64,000 bases of DNA from a bacterium. GTDB lineage: Bacteria > AUK180. The notes below the pieces were generated by a model. It saw only the letters and a program-made list of their open reading frames with translations, did not search any database and was not told the DNA's origin. The position numbers and the translations under genes were made by a program. Where the stretch lies: the NCBI GenBank assembly GCA_023144005.1, contig JAGLGN010000001.1, positions 1 through 64,000 of the forward strand, read 5' to 3'. This document shows positions 35,187 through 44,500 of the stretch, piece by piece (the stretch's first letter is position 1; each line of letters begins with the position of its first letter).

Positions 35187-35990
35187 ATGGAATTGATCAA
35201 AATCAGACCCCTCGTTGCAAGGTTGTCGGAAGAGGTACTGGGAATCACCCGGAATGAGAAAATCCCCGGCTTAGCCGTTCTTCTCGGAGCCCCCGATCCG
35301 GATGCCATCTTCTATGCCGATTCTATCTTAAAAACGGCTGAAAAGCTCAATATTGACGCCAAGATATTTAATTATTCCAAAGAAGACGAATTTATCGGCT
35401 TGATCAAAGGGAATGAACTTGCCGGCTTTGGGGGGATATTGGCACTTTCCCCTTATCCCGATAAAATGGACGAAAACCGCCTTCAGATCATACCGCCGCA
35501 TAAGGATGTGGATTGTATCACGCATGTGAGAATCGGCGAATTGAACTCGGGTGTAAGCAAATTAGCTCCGGCCACCGCAGCTGCGGTAATTGAGATCATT
35601 GATCATTTTCGCGGAGACATTACAGGCGCTCGCGTGACAGTTGTCGGCAGATCACTGAGAGTGGGAAAGCCGCTGATGCCGTTATTACTGCAGAGAAATG
35701 CCACGGTGACCTTATGTCACTCAAGAACAAAGAACCTTGAAGAAAGGACAGCAGAAGCCGACATCGTGATCACCGCGATCGGTAAAGCCGAGTTACTTAC
35801 AAGGGAATTTTTTTCTGATGGCCAAATTATCATTGATGTGGGGATCAACAGGACTGACGACGGCTTCACAGGTGATGTAAGGCGCAAAGATCTTAAGGAA
35901 ATGGATATCAGTATAACAAAGGTCCCCGGCGGTGTCGGGACGGTTACAACGATAGTGATATTTAAAAATCTTCTGGATCTTATGATCTGA
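35187..35990 (+). CDS. folD: FolD-like methylene-THF dehydrogenase with altered cyclohydrolase residues
   Basis: The 267-aa protein aligns along its length with FolD (methylene-tetrahydrofolate dehydrogenase/cyclohydrolase). The NADP-binding GRSLRVGKP and ATVTLCHSRT, and the C-terminal KVPGGVGTVT, are well kept. In the N-terminal folate domain the tyrosine is present (Y43), but the catalytic lysine of FolD (human Lys56) falls on I47 and the glutamine (human Gln100) on L87, while the Asp in KDVD remains. Cyclohydrolase activity is therefore doubtful; it may be a dehydrogenase or act on another substrate. No second FolD is seen here. Confidence 0.75.
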   Translation: MELIKIRPLVARLSEEVLGITRNEKIPGLAVLLGAPDPDAIFYADSILKTAEKLNIDAKIFNYSKEDEFIGLIKGNELAGFGGILALSPYPDKMDENRLQIIPPHKDVDCITHVRIGELNSGVSKLAPATAAAVIEIIDHFRGDITGARVTVVGRSLRVGKPLMPLLLQRNATVTLCHSRTKNLEERTAEADIVITAIGKAELLTREFFSDGQIIIDVGINRTDDGFTGDVRRKDLKEMDISITKVPGGVGTVTTIVIFKNLLDLMI

Positions 35991-36369
35991 TACATAGATA
36001 TAGGCTTTGCTTCGCAGAGCACAAGCGATACGCTACGCAGTGCACAAGTGACAAGTGCACAAGACAAAGAAATAATAAGAAATATTCGTAGGGATATGGC
36101 TCGACCGATAATTCATCTTTTCATTATTAGCATATGCTTTTCTCACATCATTTCATGATGTTCAAAAAGAAAATAATATATTATTGTTCCGGAAGGTGTT
36201 CTCTTTTCTTTTCGCTTTTTCCTTCGGACCGAAGCATGCACTCATTAAAATGCATGAACTCGTTCGGAAACTTCCTCTCTCAGACAGCATGTCATTTTTC
36301 CTCGAACATTCGTTCCTGCCTCTAAAAGCTCTAACGATCGCTCACTCCTTCCGGAACTCTCGGTTGGGC
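35991..36369. other. Repeat-rich intergenic DNA without a credible gene
   Basis: The segment starts with near-heptameric GCACAAG/TGACAAG units (36042-36070). It continues with a region whose phrases (CATGTCATTTTT, CGCTCACTC, GGAACTCTCGGTTGG) echo the adjacent dispersed repeat. Short reading frames exist on both strands, but none has a start signal, known motif or protein-like composition. I see no gene here. Confidence 0.6.
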
Positions 36370-36386
36370 GCACGGCTGCGCCGTGC
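36370..36386. repeat. Palindrome related to the dispersed repeat stem
   Basis: GCACGGC, loop TGC, GCCGTGC. It is preceded by CGGTTGGGC, as the stem in copy B is preceded by GGTTGGTC. Compared with copies A and B (GCCCGGC/GCCGGGC) one base pair has changed on both sides (C-G to A-T), which preserves pairing. Confidence 0.6.
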
Positions 36387-36460
36387 TCGAGGTTGGTGAG
36401 AGACGAAGCAGAGAAAATACCATCAGCCATTGCTCCTGTATTTATGGATCAGAACACTGG

Positions 36461-36753
36461 CATGTCATTTTTTGCGATGATACTCACCACGGCCATCATT
36501 CATTAAAATCCCAAAACTCGTTAGCTTCCGCTCACTCAGACAATTGGATATTTTCGGCTTCGCCATCATTCATTCTTGCCGTTAGAAATGTCAATGTCGC
36601 TTAAATGGTTCAAAACTCTTTTGGGTTGGTCGCCCGGCGCTGCCGGGCTCCCGTTGAGCGGATGCGGGAAGGAAATACAGAAATGGAAAGTGTCATCCAG
36701 ATGGAGTTGGCGACCGTGGGATCCAGTTATATTTCATCCTGTCTGTTCCCACT
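36461..36753. repeat. Dispersed ~290-bp non-coding repeat, copy B (inverted relative to copy A)
   Basis: This is the inverted match of 1-290. It contains the stem GCCCGGC (36632-36638), loop GCT, GCCGGGC (36642-36648). Its right end also has a hairpin-like phrase GGATGAC/GTCATCC around a GGTCGC-type core, found again near 55362-55393. The differences from copy A are scattered substitutions, more typical of a repeat family than of a recent duplication. Confidence 0.8.
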
Positions 36754-36784
36754 TTACACCTCGCACTTCACACTTCACACTTTC
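36750..36784. repeat. Heptanucleotide tract (CACTTCA type)
   Basis: Five consecutive 7-bp units can be read: CACTTTA, CACCTCG, CACTTCA, CACTTCA, CACTTTC. It directly follows dispersed repeat copy B. Similar 7-bp tracts with other unit sequences occur near 55267, 57321 and 60729. Confidence 0.7.
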
Positions 36785-36793
36785 TTTTACACT

Positions 36794-36835
36794 TGTCCCA
36801 TATCTTGTTTGGGGTACGGCGTAAAATGATCGTAA
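36794..36835. repeat. 42-bp repeat, copy 1
   Basis: It matches 55528-55569 at about 39 of 42 positions (core TCCCATATCTTGTTTGGGGT, then CGGCGT). Both copies lie immediately downstream of the stop codon of a minus-strand gene (8 bp and 34 bp away), so it may be a 3'-end element. Confidence 0.7.
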
Positions 36836-36842
36836 AAAAGAA

Positions 36843-38243
36843 TTAATGGCTTGAGCGAAATATCGGTTTCCCAGCTACTTTAGGCGGCTCTATTTCGATA
36901 AATTCCGTACTCCCATCATGATCTAACACTAAGAATCCCCACTTATCAGGGCGGGAGATCTCCAACACCCTGCCGAAAGGATCCACTATCACCGCCCAAC
37001 CGCGATTTATTGCCCTGATCACCCAGACATTTGATTCCACAGCCCGGAAGACCGATGTAGAGATCCCTGATACCGGACCGGCGCTGTAACCGTACCATCC
37101 GTCATTTGACATATTCGCGATCACCTTGCTGCCCTTCATTGACGCGGAACGGACAAGGCCGCCAAATCCTATTTCATAGCATATGGGTGTGTAAACTGAT
37201 ACGCCGTTTATGATAAAAGAGTTGATCTGCTCTGATGGCGCAAAGTTCATATATTGGCCGTATAATGAATTAAATACCGGCCAGTTCTTCATGGGGAAGT
37301 ATTCTCCGAAAGGAACCAGATGATTCTTCGAGTAGATCCCTGCCACATCGCCGGAGATGTTAATGTGAACTGATGAATTGTAATAATTCTCCTGCGAATA
37401 GGTAAGAGCGCCGAATATAACCGCTGTTGAATTCACAGATGATAACAAACTGACCTTTCTGAATTCATAAGAATATTCATTAAGGACAAAAGGGAATGAG
37501 GTCTCTGACCACACCACCGCGTCCACCTCTTGCTCAGATAAGAACGCTTCGGTGGGAGAAAGATGATAGTCAAGAAGAACGATCAGGTCATCTGTCCTTT
37601 TGTCTTCAGGTTCAAATGAGGTCTGTAAAGCAGCGATACGAAGTCCGGGAGAGGGAGCCTTCCAATTGAAAAATCCCAACGGTGAAAAATATATGAGAAG
37701 CAGACATCCCATAATGGCCCACTTCCTCTTATGCTTCATTGCCGCGGCTGAGGCAAGGGCGACGATAAAAAATCCCACCCCGTATACGGTAAAGAAACGC
37801 GCCGGCAGAATAAGAAACGGTACACGGAAAAGCGCGTAGCCCAAATGATTGAAGGGAAAGCCAGAAATAAAACTACCTCTTATGAGTTCAAGGACAAGCC
37901 AGAACAAAGGCGCAAGAATATATTTTAATTTGGAAAATCTTCTGAGCAGGACAATAAAGAGCAGATTGTAAAGGGCAAGATATGCGGAAAGAAGAATCAC
38001 GGCAAGCAGGGAAAGGACTATATTCAATCCTCCGAAATAATGTATTGTGTGAGACAACCAACTGTATAAGAATATGTTCACCACAATGCTTCCAAGAAAG
38101 AAATAAACAGGCCTGATCTTATCTGCGGATCTAACAGCGAAGTATATGAAAAGGAATGGGAAGGCAGCTTGAACGATCAAGGGGTATTTAATCAAAAGGT
38201 TAGGAAAGGAAAAGAGATAAAAGAAAAGGGGCAGAATGACCAT
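36843..38243 (-). CDS. lnt: Apolipoprotein N-acyltransferase
   Basis: Lnt adds the third acyl chain to lipoproteins in the inner membrane. The 466-aa protein has about six to seven membrane segments, then a nitrilase-like domain with the catalytic triad Glu in VVWSETSFPF, Lys in YSKNHLVPFGEYF and Cys in TPICYEIGFG. The frame stays open for another 327 bp upstream, but that extension runs through a MITE-like element and encodes no Lnt-like sequence. The ATG at 38243, one base inside the element edge, is therefore taken as the native start. Two in-frame ATGs inside the element could now serve instead. No Shine-Dalgarno sequence is seen. Confidence 0.9.
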   Translation of the reverse strand: MVILPLFFYLFSFPNLLIKYPLIVQAAFPFLFIYFAVRSADKIRPVYFFLGSIVVNIFLYSWLSHTIHYFGGLNIVLSLLAVILLSAYLALYNLLFIVLLRRFSKLKYILAPLFWLVLELIRGSFISGFPFNHLGYALFRVPFLILPARFFTVYGVGFFIVALASAAAMKHKRKWAIMGCLLLIYFSPLGFFNWKAPSPGLRIAALQTSFEPEDKRTDDLIVLLDYHLSPTEAFLSEQEVDAVVWSETSFPFVLNEYSYEFRKVSLLSSVNSTAVIFGALTYSQENYYNSSVHINISGDVAGIYSKNHLVPFGEYFPMKNWPVFNSLYGQYMNFAPSEQINSFIINGVSVYTPICYEIGFGGLVRSASMKGSKVIANMSNDGWYGYSAGPVSGISTSVFRAVESNVWVIRAINRGWAVIVDPFGRVLEISRPDKWGFLVLDHDGSTEFIEIEPPKVAGKPIFRSSH

Positions 38244-38244
38244 G

Positions 38245-38515
38245 GTGTACTGTTCCATAAATACCATAGCAATGGCTGCTATTATTTTTTTTCCGTATTC
38301 AAGACGCGAGGAACGCCGCATACCCACAGCGGTATGTAAGAAACGAGCAACGCAGAAGACATAAAAAAGAATCAGCCCGAAGGGAATATTATCTTTGGTC
38401 AATTTATTCCTCTCTCTTCGCTTACGGACCACAAAGGGTACGCTGCGCTTATTGTTCGTTGGAATTGCCTCAAATCTAATCATTCCATTGTCATGGTATT
38501 TATGGAACAGTACAC
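38245..38515. mobile_element. MITE-like element with 23-bp terminal inverted repeats
   Basis: The ends 38245-38267 (GTGTACTGTTCC...) and 38493-38515 (...GGAACAGTACAC) are perfect 23-bp inverted repeats enclosing about 225 bp without a gene. The interior includes a small stem CATACC/GGTATG. No obvious target-site duplication flanks it. It lies between the solute-binding protein gene and lnt and directly abuts the lnt ATG, so it may have supplied or removed expression signals. No transposase with matching ends is in the window. Confidence 0.75.
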
Positions 38516-38532
38516 TAGGGATATAAGGCCTA

Positions 38533-39639
38533 CTATTTGATCTTCTTAAGAAATTCAAGGGAGGATTCATTATGTATTATTGAGTTCTTTAAAACATTCG
38601 ATAACTTCTTTCTTATGCTGTACCAATTTTCATCGGGGGGCTCCAATACCAATTCAACGTCCTTCAGTATCTCTCCGCCGGCATGATTTTCGGAAATGGG
38701 AAGGTACCCGGATTCCAAACACCATTGTCCAAGACGGTCGCCCGAATAAAACCAGTCAAGAAATATCTTCAGTAACGGCCTCTTTTTTCGACTGGAATTC
38801 ACATAGAGATTTCCCCCCGAAACAACGGAATACGGTTTTCCACTTTTTCCGGCGGGGTAATTGATCCGCCGCCAATTAAAATCGATCTTCTTCTCCATGA
38901 ATCTTATTGAGACGATGGAAGAGAATATTATTGGGACCTTCCGTGATGTCCAAAGATCCTGAAAGGTATAGCCGCTCTTTATCAGTATATGCTTGTTCTT
39001 AAAATTATCGCGGATCATGTCCAATGCCTCAACAGCGGTCGGAGAAGAAAGGTCATCAAGGTCACCCCCAAGATTTAAAAGGAGATTCTCGAAGAACCAA
39101 ACACCAAGATTATATGCCATAGCAGGACGCTTCCCATTAGAAAATGATGACAGAAAAGTATCAAGATATTCAATATCATTCAATGAGGCGATCTGCTTTG
39201 GCTGTAGCAGATCTTCATTTATGTAAAGCATCATTATGCTCTTATTAAACGGCAGGCCGAATTGCTTGCCGGAAAAGGAAGCGTCTTCTAATAATTTGGG
39301 GTGCAGGGCGGCCAGAAGCTCATCTGAGAGAATATCGCCGGCCATACCGATGCCTTCATGTGATATCTGACTCAACCAGGATGAATACCCCAGAAAGATA
39401 TCGGGATAATCGAAATTCTTGGAATCCAGACCTTCCAATTTTTTCAGAAGGGCGGAATAATTGCCCATAAAAACAGCTCTTACTTTTATATCGGAATGAG
39501 ATGAATTAAAATCATTGATGACATCTTCTAATTTCGCCTGAAGGGGGCCCTCAAATACATGCCAGAAGAACAATTCGGTGGCGGCCGCCGGTATGATGAA
39601 AATGCCGATCATCAGAAATACCGTAAGATACTTTTTCAT
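38533..39639 (-). CDS. Extracellular solute-binding protein, family 1 type
   Basis: The 368-aa protein has a signal peptide (MKKYLTVFLMIGIFIIPAAA) and the shape of sugar-type ABC binding proteins: LFFWHVFEGP at the mature start, then DIFLGYSSW, FGLPFNKSIMMLYINEDLL, and a C-terminal LKIFLDWFYSGD. No lipobox is present. No ABC permease or ATPase gene is nearby, so it may serve a distant transporter or another binding role. The start at 39639 is 9 bp past the preceding stop; an upstream start would overlap that gene. Confidence 0.8.
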   Translation of the reverse strand: MKKYLTVFLMIGIFIIPAAATELFFWHVFEGPLQAKLEDVINDFNSSHSDIKVRAVFMGNYSALLKKLEGLDSKNFDYPDIFLGYSSWLSQISHEGIGMAGDILSDELLAALHPKLLEDASFSGKQFGLPFNKSIMMLYINEDLLQPKQIASLNDIEYLDTFLSSFSNGKRPAMAYNLGVWFFENLLLNLGGDLDDLSSPTAVEALDMIRDNFKNKHILIKSGYTFQDLWTSRKVPIIFSSIVSIRFMEKKIDFNWRRINYPAGKSGKPYSVVSGGNLYVNSSRKKRPLLKIFLDWFYSGDRLGQWCLESGYLPISENHAGGEILKDVELVLEPPDENWYSIRKKLSNVLKNSIIHNESSLEFLKKIK

Positions 39640-39647
39640 GAAAGAAC

Positions 39648-40778
39648 TCAAATGATCCTTTTCATGGAGCGGAACCATTCAACCACGGCTCTTAAATCCA
39701 GGATGGTAACGTTCAGTCTATTATTGTGGGCCTCAACATCCCTTAAATACTTATTTAGTAATTCTCCTGAATCCTTCCATTTTTTTGTAAATTCAACACA
39801 CTTATCATTCAAAATGACGGAATGATCTATTAACTTGCCGCCGGTTTGATTCGATTCAGCGATCTTCTCTTTGAGATCCCCCAGATCGGCGGTCAAGGAG
39901 TTCAGTAATTGATAAAGATTTTCAAAAGTTATCTTTATCTCGCCGGAAAGTTTCATTATTTCCTCATTCTTTTTAAAGAAGCCTATAACCTCGCCCATTC
40001 GCTTTTTCCCCTCGTCACTCTCCTGATATATCTGCCTCAATTCCTCTCCAATAACTATGAATTCATCCGCGACATCGCCCTTTTTGATCGCCTCAAGCTG
40101 AATATTGAGATATACAAGTTTTATATTGTCAAAGATGGTACTGTACTCTTTCTTGATCTGGTCCAATTTGATGAGATAATTGAATATTTCAGAAATAAAA
40201 TCGAACATCCCGGAATATGCGCTGTACGCTGAGTTGAATTTATCCAATGCTTCAAAAAGTTTTTCCTCCAGAGACATCAAGTCAACTTCACCGAAAAGAC
40301 CGACATCAGTGACTTCGGGATCAAATTCAAGAACAGGGAATTCAAAATCCAGGCCTTTCGGCTCAAGAAGCCTGATCTTCTTCAAGAGATCCCGCTCAAA
40401 TTCATCAAAGCCTTCATTGAATCCCTTTATCGCATCGTTATACCTCTCTTCAATACTTTTCATTTCATCACGGCGCTGAAGAATTCCGTGAGCGAGGTCT
40501 TTAAGGTAGATAAAATCTTCAGGATCGGTCTCGCCGGAAAGAGATGTAAGAAGAACGGTTATCTCCTTATTCACTTGTTCCATTTGCGCCGCAAGATCTT
40601 TTCGGACCTTCAAATGTACAAAGACCCAGAATATTGAACAAATAAAAAAGAAAACTCCGGCTATCCGCACCCAAATAAGGGGAAAGATAGACAAGACGGT
40701 ACCTATGCCTATAAGATAGAAGCCCAGTAACTCTTTGCCTTTAAAAAATTCGATTAATTTGCTATACAGGTTTTTAAT
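39648..40778 (-). CDS. Chemoreceptor-like coiled-coil membrane protein, probable AUU start
   Basis: With an AUU start at 40778 the protein has 376 aa, two adjacent N-terminal membrane helices (LLGFYLIGIGTVLSIFPL and VFFFICSIFWVFVHL) and a long coiled coil. Near residues 223-260 the segment LNIQLEAIKKGDVADEF followed by IVIGEELRQIYQES matches the hairpin tip of methyl-accepting chemotaxis proteins (usual form LNAAIEAARAGE...FAVVADEVRKLAE), but diverges at conserved kinase-contact positions. There is no ligand-binding or HAMP domain. GGAGG at 40785-40789 is 6 bp from the AUU, which overlaps the truA stop; the nearest alternative, a TTG at 40694, has no ribosome-binding site and loses one helix. 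Confidence 0.65.
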   Translation of the reverse strand: MKNLYSKLIEFFKGKELLGFYLIGIGTVLSIFPLIWVRIAGVFFFICSIFWVFVHLKVRKDLAAQMEQVNKEITVLLTSLSGETDPEDFIYLKDLAHGILQRRDEMKSIEERYNDAIKGFNEGFDEFERDLLKKIRLLEPKGLDFEFPVLEFDPEVTDVGLFGEVDLMSLEEKLFEALDKFNSAYSAYSGMFDFISEIFNYLIKLDQIKKEYSTIFDNIKLVYLNIQLEAIKKGDVADEFIVIGEELRQIYQESDEGKKRMGEVIGFFKKNEEIMKLSGEIKITFENLYQLLNSLTADLGDLKEKIAESNQTGGKLIDHSVILNDKCVEFTKKWKDSGELLNKYLRDVEAHNNRLNVTILDLRAVVEWFRSMKRII

Positions 40779-41526
40779 ATCCTACCTCCCATAAGTAAAG
40801 CCCATAGGGGTCCGCCACTATGGTCTTATTCCGCATTTCCTCTTTACTGTCTAAAAGTTCCTTGAGAAAGAGAGGCGACATCGCCCCTGATGCAGCCGAA
40901 AGAAGCGTTCCCATGATCCGGCGCACCATATTATACAAGAATCCATTTGCCGTGATCTCCGCAACGCAAGTGCGCCGGCGTACTTGAAGATCAAATGCCG
41001 TGATCTTTCTTACATGATTTGATACAGCCGGATTATTAGATGAATAATTTGTAAAATCATGTTCTCCCAGAAAATAGCGGCTTAACGATTCGAATAAATT
41101 CCAGTCCACTTTGTTAAAGTCCACATAAGTTCTGTAAAGGCGTTTGAACGGAGAAAAGCCGGCGGCATCATCCATAAAAAAGCGATAGGTTCTGAAAGTT
41201 GCCGACCTTCTGATGTCAATATAACTTCCCGGAAAATCCACTCGCCGAATTCGAACTGCATCGGGAAGGTGATCGTTCAACACAGAGATAAGCTTCTTCT
41301 CAGGGATACGCAGGTCAGTGCCCACCGATACCTTCTGGCCTCTGGCATGAACTCCCCTATCGGTTCTCCCCGCTACTGACCATTTGTATTCAGTAAAGAG
41401 TTTGTTAAAGATCCTGGCAAATTCGCCCTGAACTGTAGGGACATCGCTTTGAATGCCCCAGCCATAATAAGCGCTGCCGTCATATTCAATCGTGAGAATA
41501 AAATTATCAGGAAAAACCGAGTTCAT
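40774..41526 (-). CDS. truA: tRNA pseudouridine(38-40) synthase TruA
   Basis: TruA makes pseudouridine at positions 38-40 of tRNA anticodon stems. The 250-aa protein has IEYDGSAYYGWGIQ, the catalytic aspartate in GRTDRGVHARGQ, FRTYRFF, and NGFLYNMVRRIMG. All are standard TruA motifs. The start at 41526 is chosen as the smaller overlap with the upstream gene; an in-frame ATG at 41544 is equally possible. It is in the middle of an envelope-gene operon, with overlaps on both sides. Confidence 0.95.
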   Translation of the reverse strand: MNSVFPDNFILTIEYDGSAYYGWGIQSDVPTVQGEFARIFNKLFTEYKWSVAGRTDRGVHARGQKVSVGTDLRIPEKKLISVLNDHLPDAVRIRRVDFPGSYIDIRRSATFRTYRFFMDDAAGFSPFKRLYRTYVDFNKVDWNLFESLSRYFLGEHDFTNYSSNNPAVSNHVRKITAFDLQVRRRTCVAEITANGFLYNMVRRIMGTLLSAASGAMSPLFLKELLDSKEEMRNKTIVADPYGLYLWEVGY

Positions 41527-44500
41527 CAAGTTTATCGCCGACATCCTTATAATTCGGGTCCATTAAAAAGAGTTCTTTGAAATGCTTGATCGCCTGATCT
41601 TTATTTCCCACTTCCAATTCCAGGTCACCTAGTTTATAAAGGATGATCTTCTTTTCCAGTCCATCCGTTAGATCAATCAGTTTCTTATATGATTGCAATG
41701 CGGGTTTCATCAAACCGATCTTCACAAAGCCCTCGCCCAGGATCTGAAGTATCTCGCTTCTCTCATCAACAGGTATCTCTTCACTCTGATATGGTATCCC
41801 CTTGATGACTTTCATCGATTCATCCGTATTGCCAAGGGAATAGTGACAGAATCCCGCATAGGCCATCGCTTTGTAGCGGAAAGGTGATTCTGCAGATAAG
41901 ATGTGAGAGAACTCCTCAAGGGCCTCATCATATCTCTCTTCTTCGTAGAATTGTACCGCCATCGTCATTCTCACTTCACGGTTCTCACCCGCCATATCAG
42001 GTTCGTCATCAGTATCACTGACAGACGAATCTATCCCCCATGCTCCGTCCGCAGGCTCGTGATAACCGGCATCGTATTCATCTTCTGTGTCCTCGCTGCG
42101 CAATTGCTCGCTATGATCCGTATCTTCCGGCAGGTCAAGGCCTGCATTCTCATTTTCCGGGGAAACGGGGACCTCAGTTTCGGAGGAGGGTTCAACGCCC
42201 AGATCAATACCGCCGAGTTCAATGTTTTCGGCATTGTTATCCGCAAGCGCGGGATCTTCATATTCGGCAGCCGGGGCTTCCGGCGAGGGTGTCCCCATAT
42301 CAAGGCCGATACCGGAATCCTGCATTTGATCAACACTTAAGGCAGTATCAGATTCCGCGAACTCCTCATCCACATCTTCTTGAAAATGTATGTTCTCCGA
42401 AGAGAACTCATCCTTATCTTCAATTATTTGTTGCTTCATCAGCTCTTCTTTTTTCTTCTTCTGTCTCTTGAAGAAAAATACTAAAAATACAATAACCCCG
42501 ACCAGTCCACCGGATGCGGCGATGATAAGATACATATTCGCATTGATAAAGATATTGCCTTTCATTCCGGTAAGGCCCGGGAAATTGGGGTTCTTGGCAT
42601 GCAGTTTGTTCCAGGCTTCTTTTGCGACACCCCATTTCTTGGCCTTCACGGCATCATCCATTTCGCGATAGAGATCCATCGAATAAGAATAATTCTTCAT
42701 CGCCGTTTCAATTGCCTTATTGGTGCTGTTCAATTCAAAGGCCTTTTCTAATTTTTCGTAACCCACAACAATACGGCCGCCGGCAAAATCCCTTTCTCCC
42801 TCTTCAAATAATGCCTTGGATTCTTTATAATCAGCGATCTTCTTTTTCAAAGAGCTGCGCATTTCAGAGAGTTTTTCATATTCAGAGGATGTTGATTCAA
42901 TTTCTAAAAGGATCTTTTTCGCTTCTTTCACCTCATCGTTTTCCAAGGCCTTCTGAAATGAATCATAGGAAATGGAAAGAAAGTTCTCCACTATCTTTGA
43001 AAATTGCTCCGCTGAATCCTTGTAATCAGGATCAATATTAAGCACCTTTTTAAAATACACCGCGGCAAGATTAATATTATTCTGCTGAAGAAAAGCGGTG
43101 GCGATTTTGTAGAAATTCGTTTTTCTTGTCTCATTAAGGGAGTACATTATCTTGGCATTGTTCTTATTGCTCTCCACGACACTTCCCGTGCGAAAGGGGT
43201 CACCTTTCTCATTGAAACAAAAGAGCTCGCCGATCTTTGATTCGATCTTATTCGGGTCAGTGAACATATAGAAATTACCGTCCGTTGAATTCACGGCAAT
43301 ATCTACTATACCGTCAGCATCAAAATCCCCAACGAAGGGCTGGGCTTTTATCTGCTGAGTTCCTTTGGTTATGAATTTATACCCCTGAAGAAGAGCTTTT
43401 GTTTTTGAATTATAGACCTCAATGATTCCGTTATCATTAGCAATGACGATATCTCCGTAAAGGTCTTGGTTGAAATCATAAATAGTGGGTGTCGAAGATA
43501 CTTTACTGGTGGTCAGCGACCATAATTTTTTACCGGTCTCCCCGTTCAAACAGGTCACGATCCCTTTGTGGGTTGCGAAGATCACTTCCTCTATACCGTC
43601 CTTATTGATATCATCAACAGAAACCGCTCCCAAGATCGGGTCTTCTGTATTGAAATACCACAACTCCTTTCCATTTGAAGCATCCACACCGACGACCCGG
43701 TATTCCTTAAAGGGGATGATCAGAATGATCTTGGAGGAGGACCTCAGTACAGTTGGAGAAAAGAGAATGGGAGAGTTCTTCTTAGAATATGTCCAAAGAT
43801 GTTTAAAATTAGCTCCGTTCAAAGCCGTGACCGAGCCCGAATCGGTACCGATAATAATATCCTTGACATAATCGCGGTTGATATCATGGACCAGTGGTGA
43901 ATCCTTAACCGGGCGGCGATCATCCACCATTGAAAATTCATGCAGATCGATCTTCTTCTCAAAATTTCCCGTATGAAGGTCCACTAAAACCAGATTTTCA
44001 TTTCTTGTTCCGAAAGCTATATAGTATTTATTTCTCTTCTGAAAAAGGCTCATGGGACCGGTGATCTCATCATCGGACAAGGTGTTCGTCCAGATGATAT
44101 AGTCATTGACCTTTATATCCTCCTTTTTCTCAATTACATCTTTATTTAGTTTTGAGTAATCAAAGACGACCAGTTTGCCGCTTTGGCTGAACGCCAAAAT
44201 TATATCTTCGGTACCATCCTTGTTCACATCAAAAATGAATGGCGGGATGTGCGTTTTCTCATTAAAGGGGATCTTAACAGCATAGAAAATGTCATTTTTC
44301 TCATTAACATACACTTCCCCGTTAGGCGCCCAATTGGAAGACAACGCCGCATAGAAGCTTTTCATGGTCTCAGCGTTCAAAACGATCAACTCGCCCTCAT
44401 CCGAGATCAAAGCGAATTCACTTATTGAATCGTAATCCATGTCACCGACAGAGGGGATCAGGCCTTGTTTGGAATTAACAGGGAATTTGTAACTTGCGGC

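Noticed and set aside
36134-36829. Several small plus-strand reading frames in the intergenic repeat region
   Set aside because: They lie in dispersed repeats on both strands, have no start signals and look like translated repeats.
38244-38570. Longer lnt reading frame with 109 extra N-terminal residues
   Set aside because: The extension reads through the MITE-like element and encodes sequence with no Lnt resemblance; the membrane region begins at the internal ATG 38243.
41903-42340. Long plus-strand frames opposite the acidic linker of the propeller/TPR protein
   Set aside because: They arise from the biased codons of the acidic Pro/Glu-rich segment.
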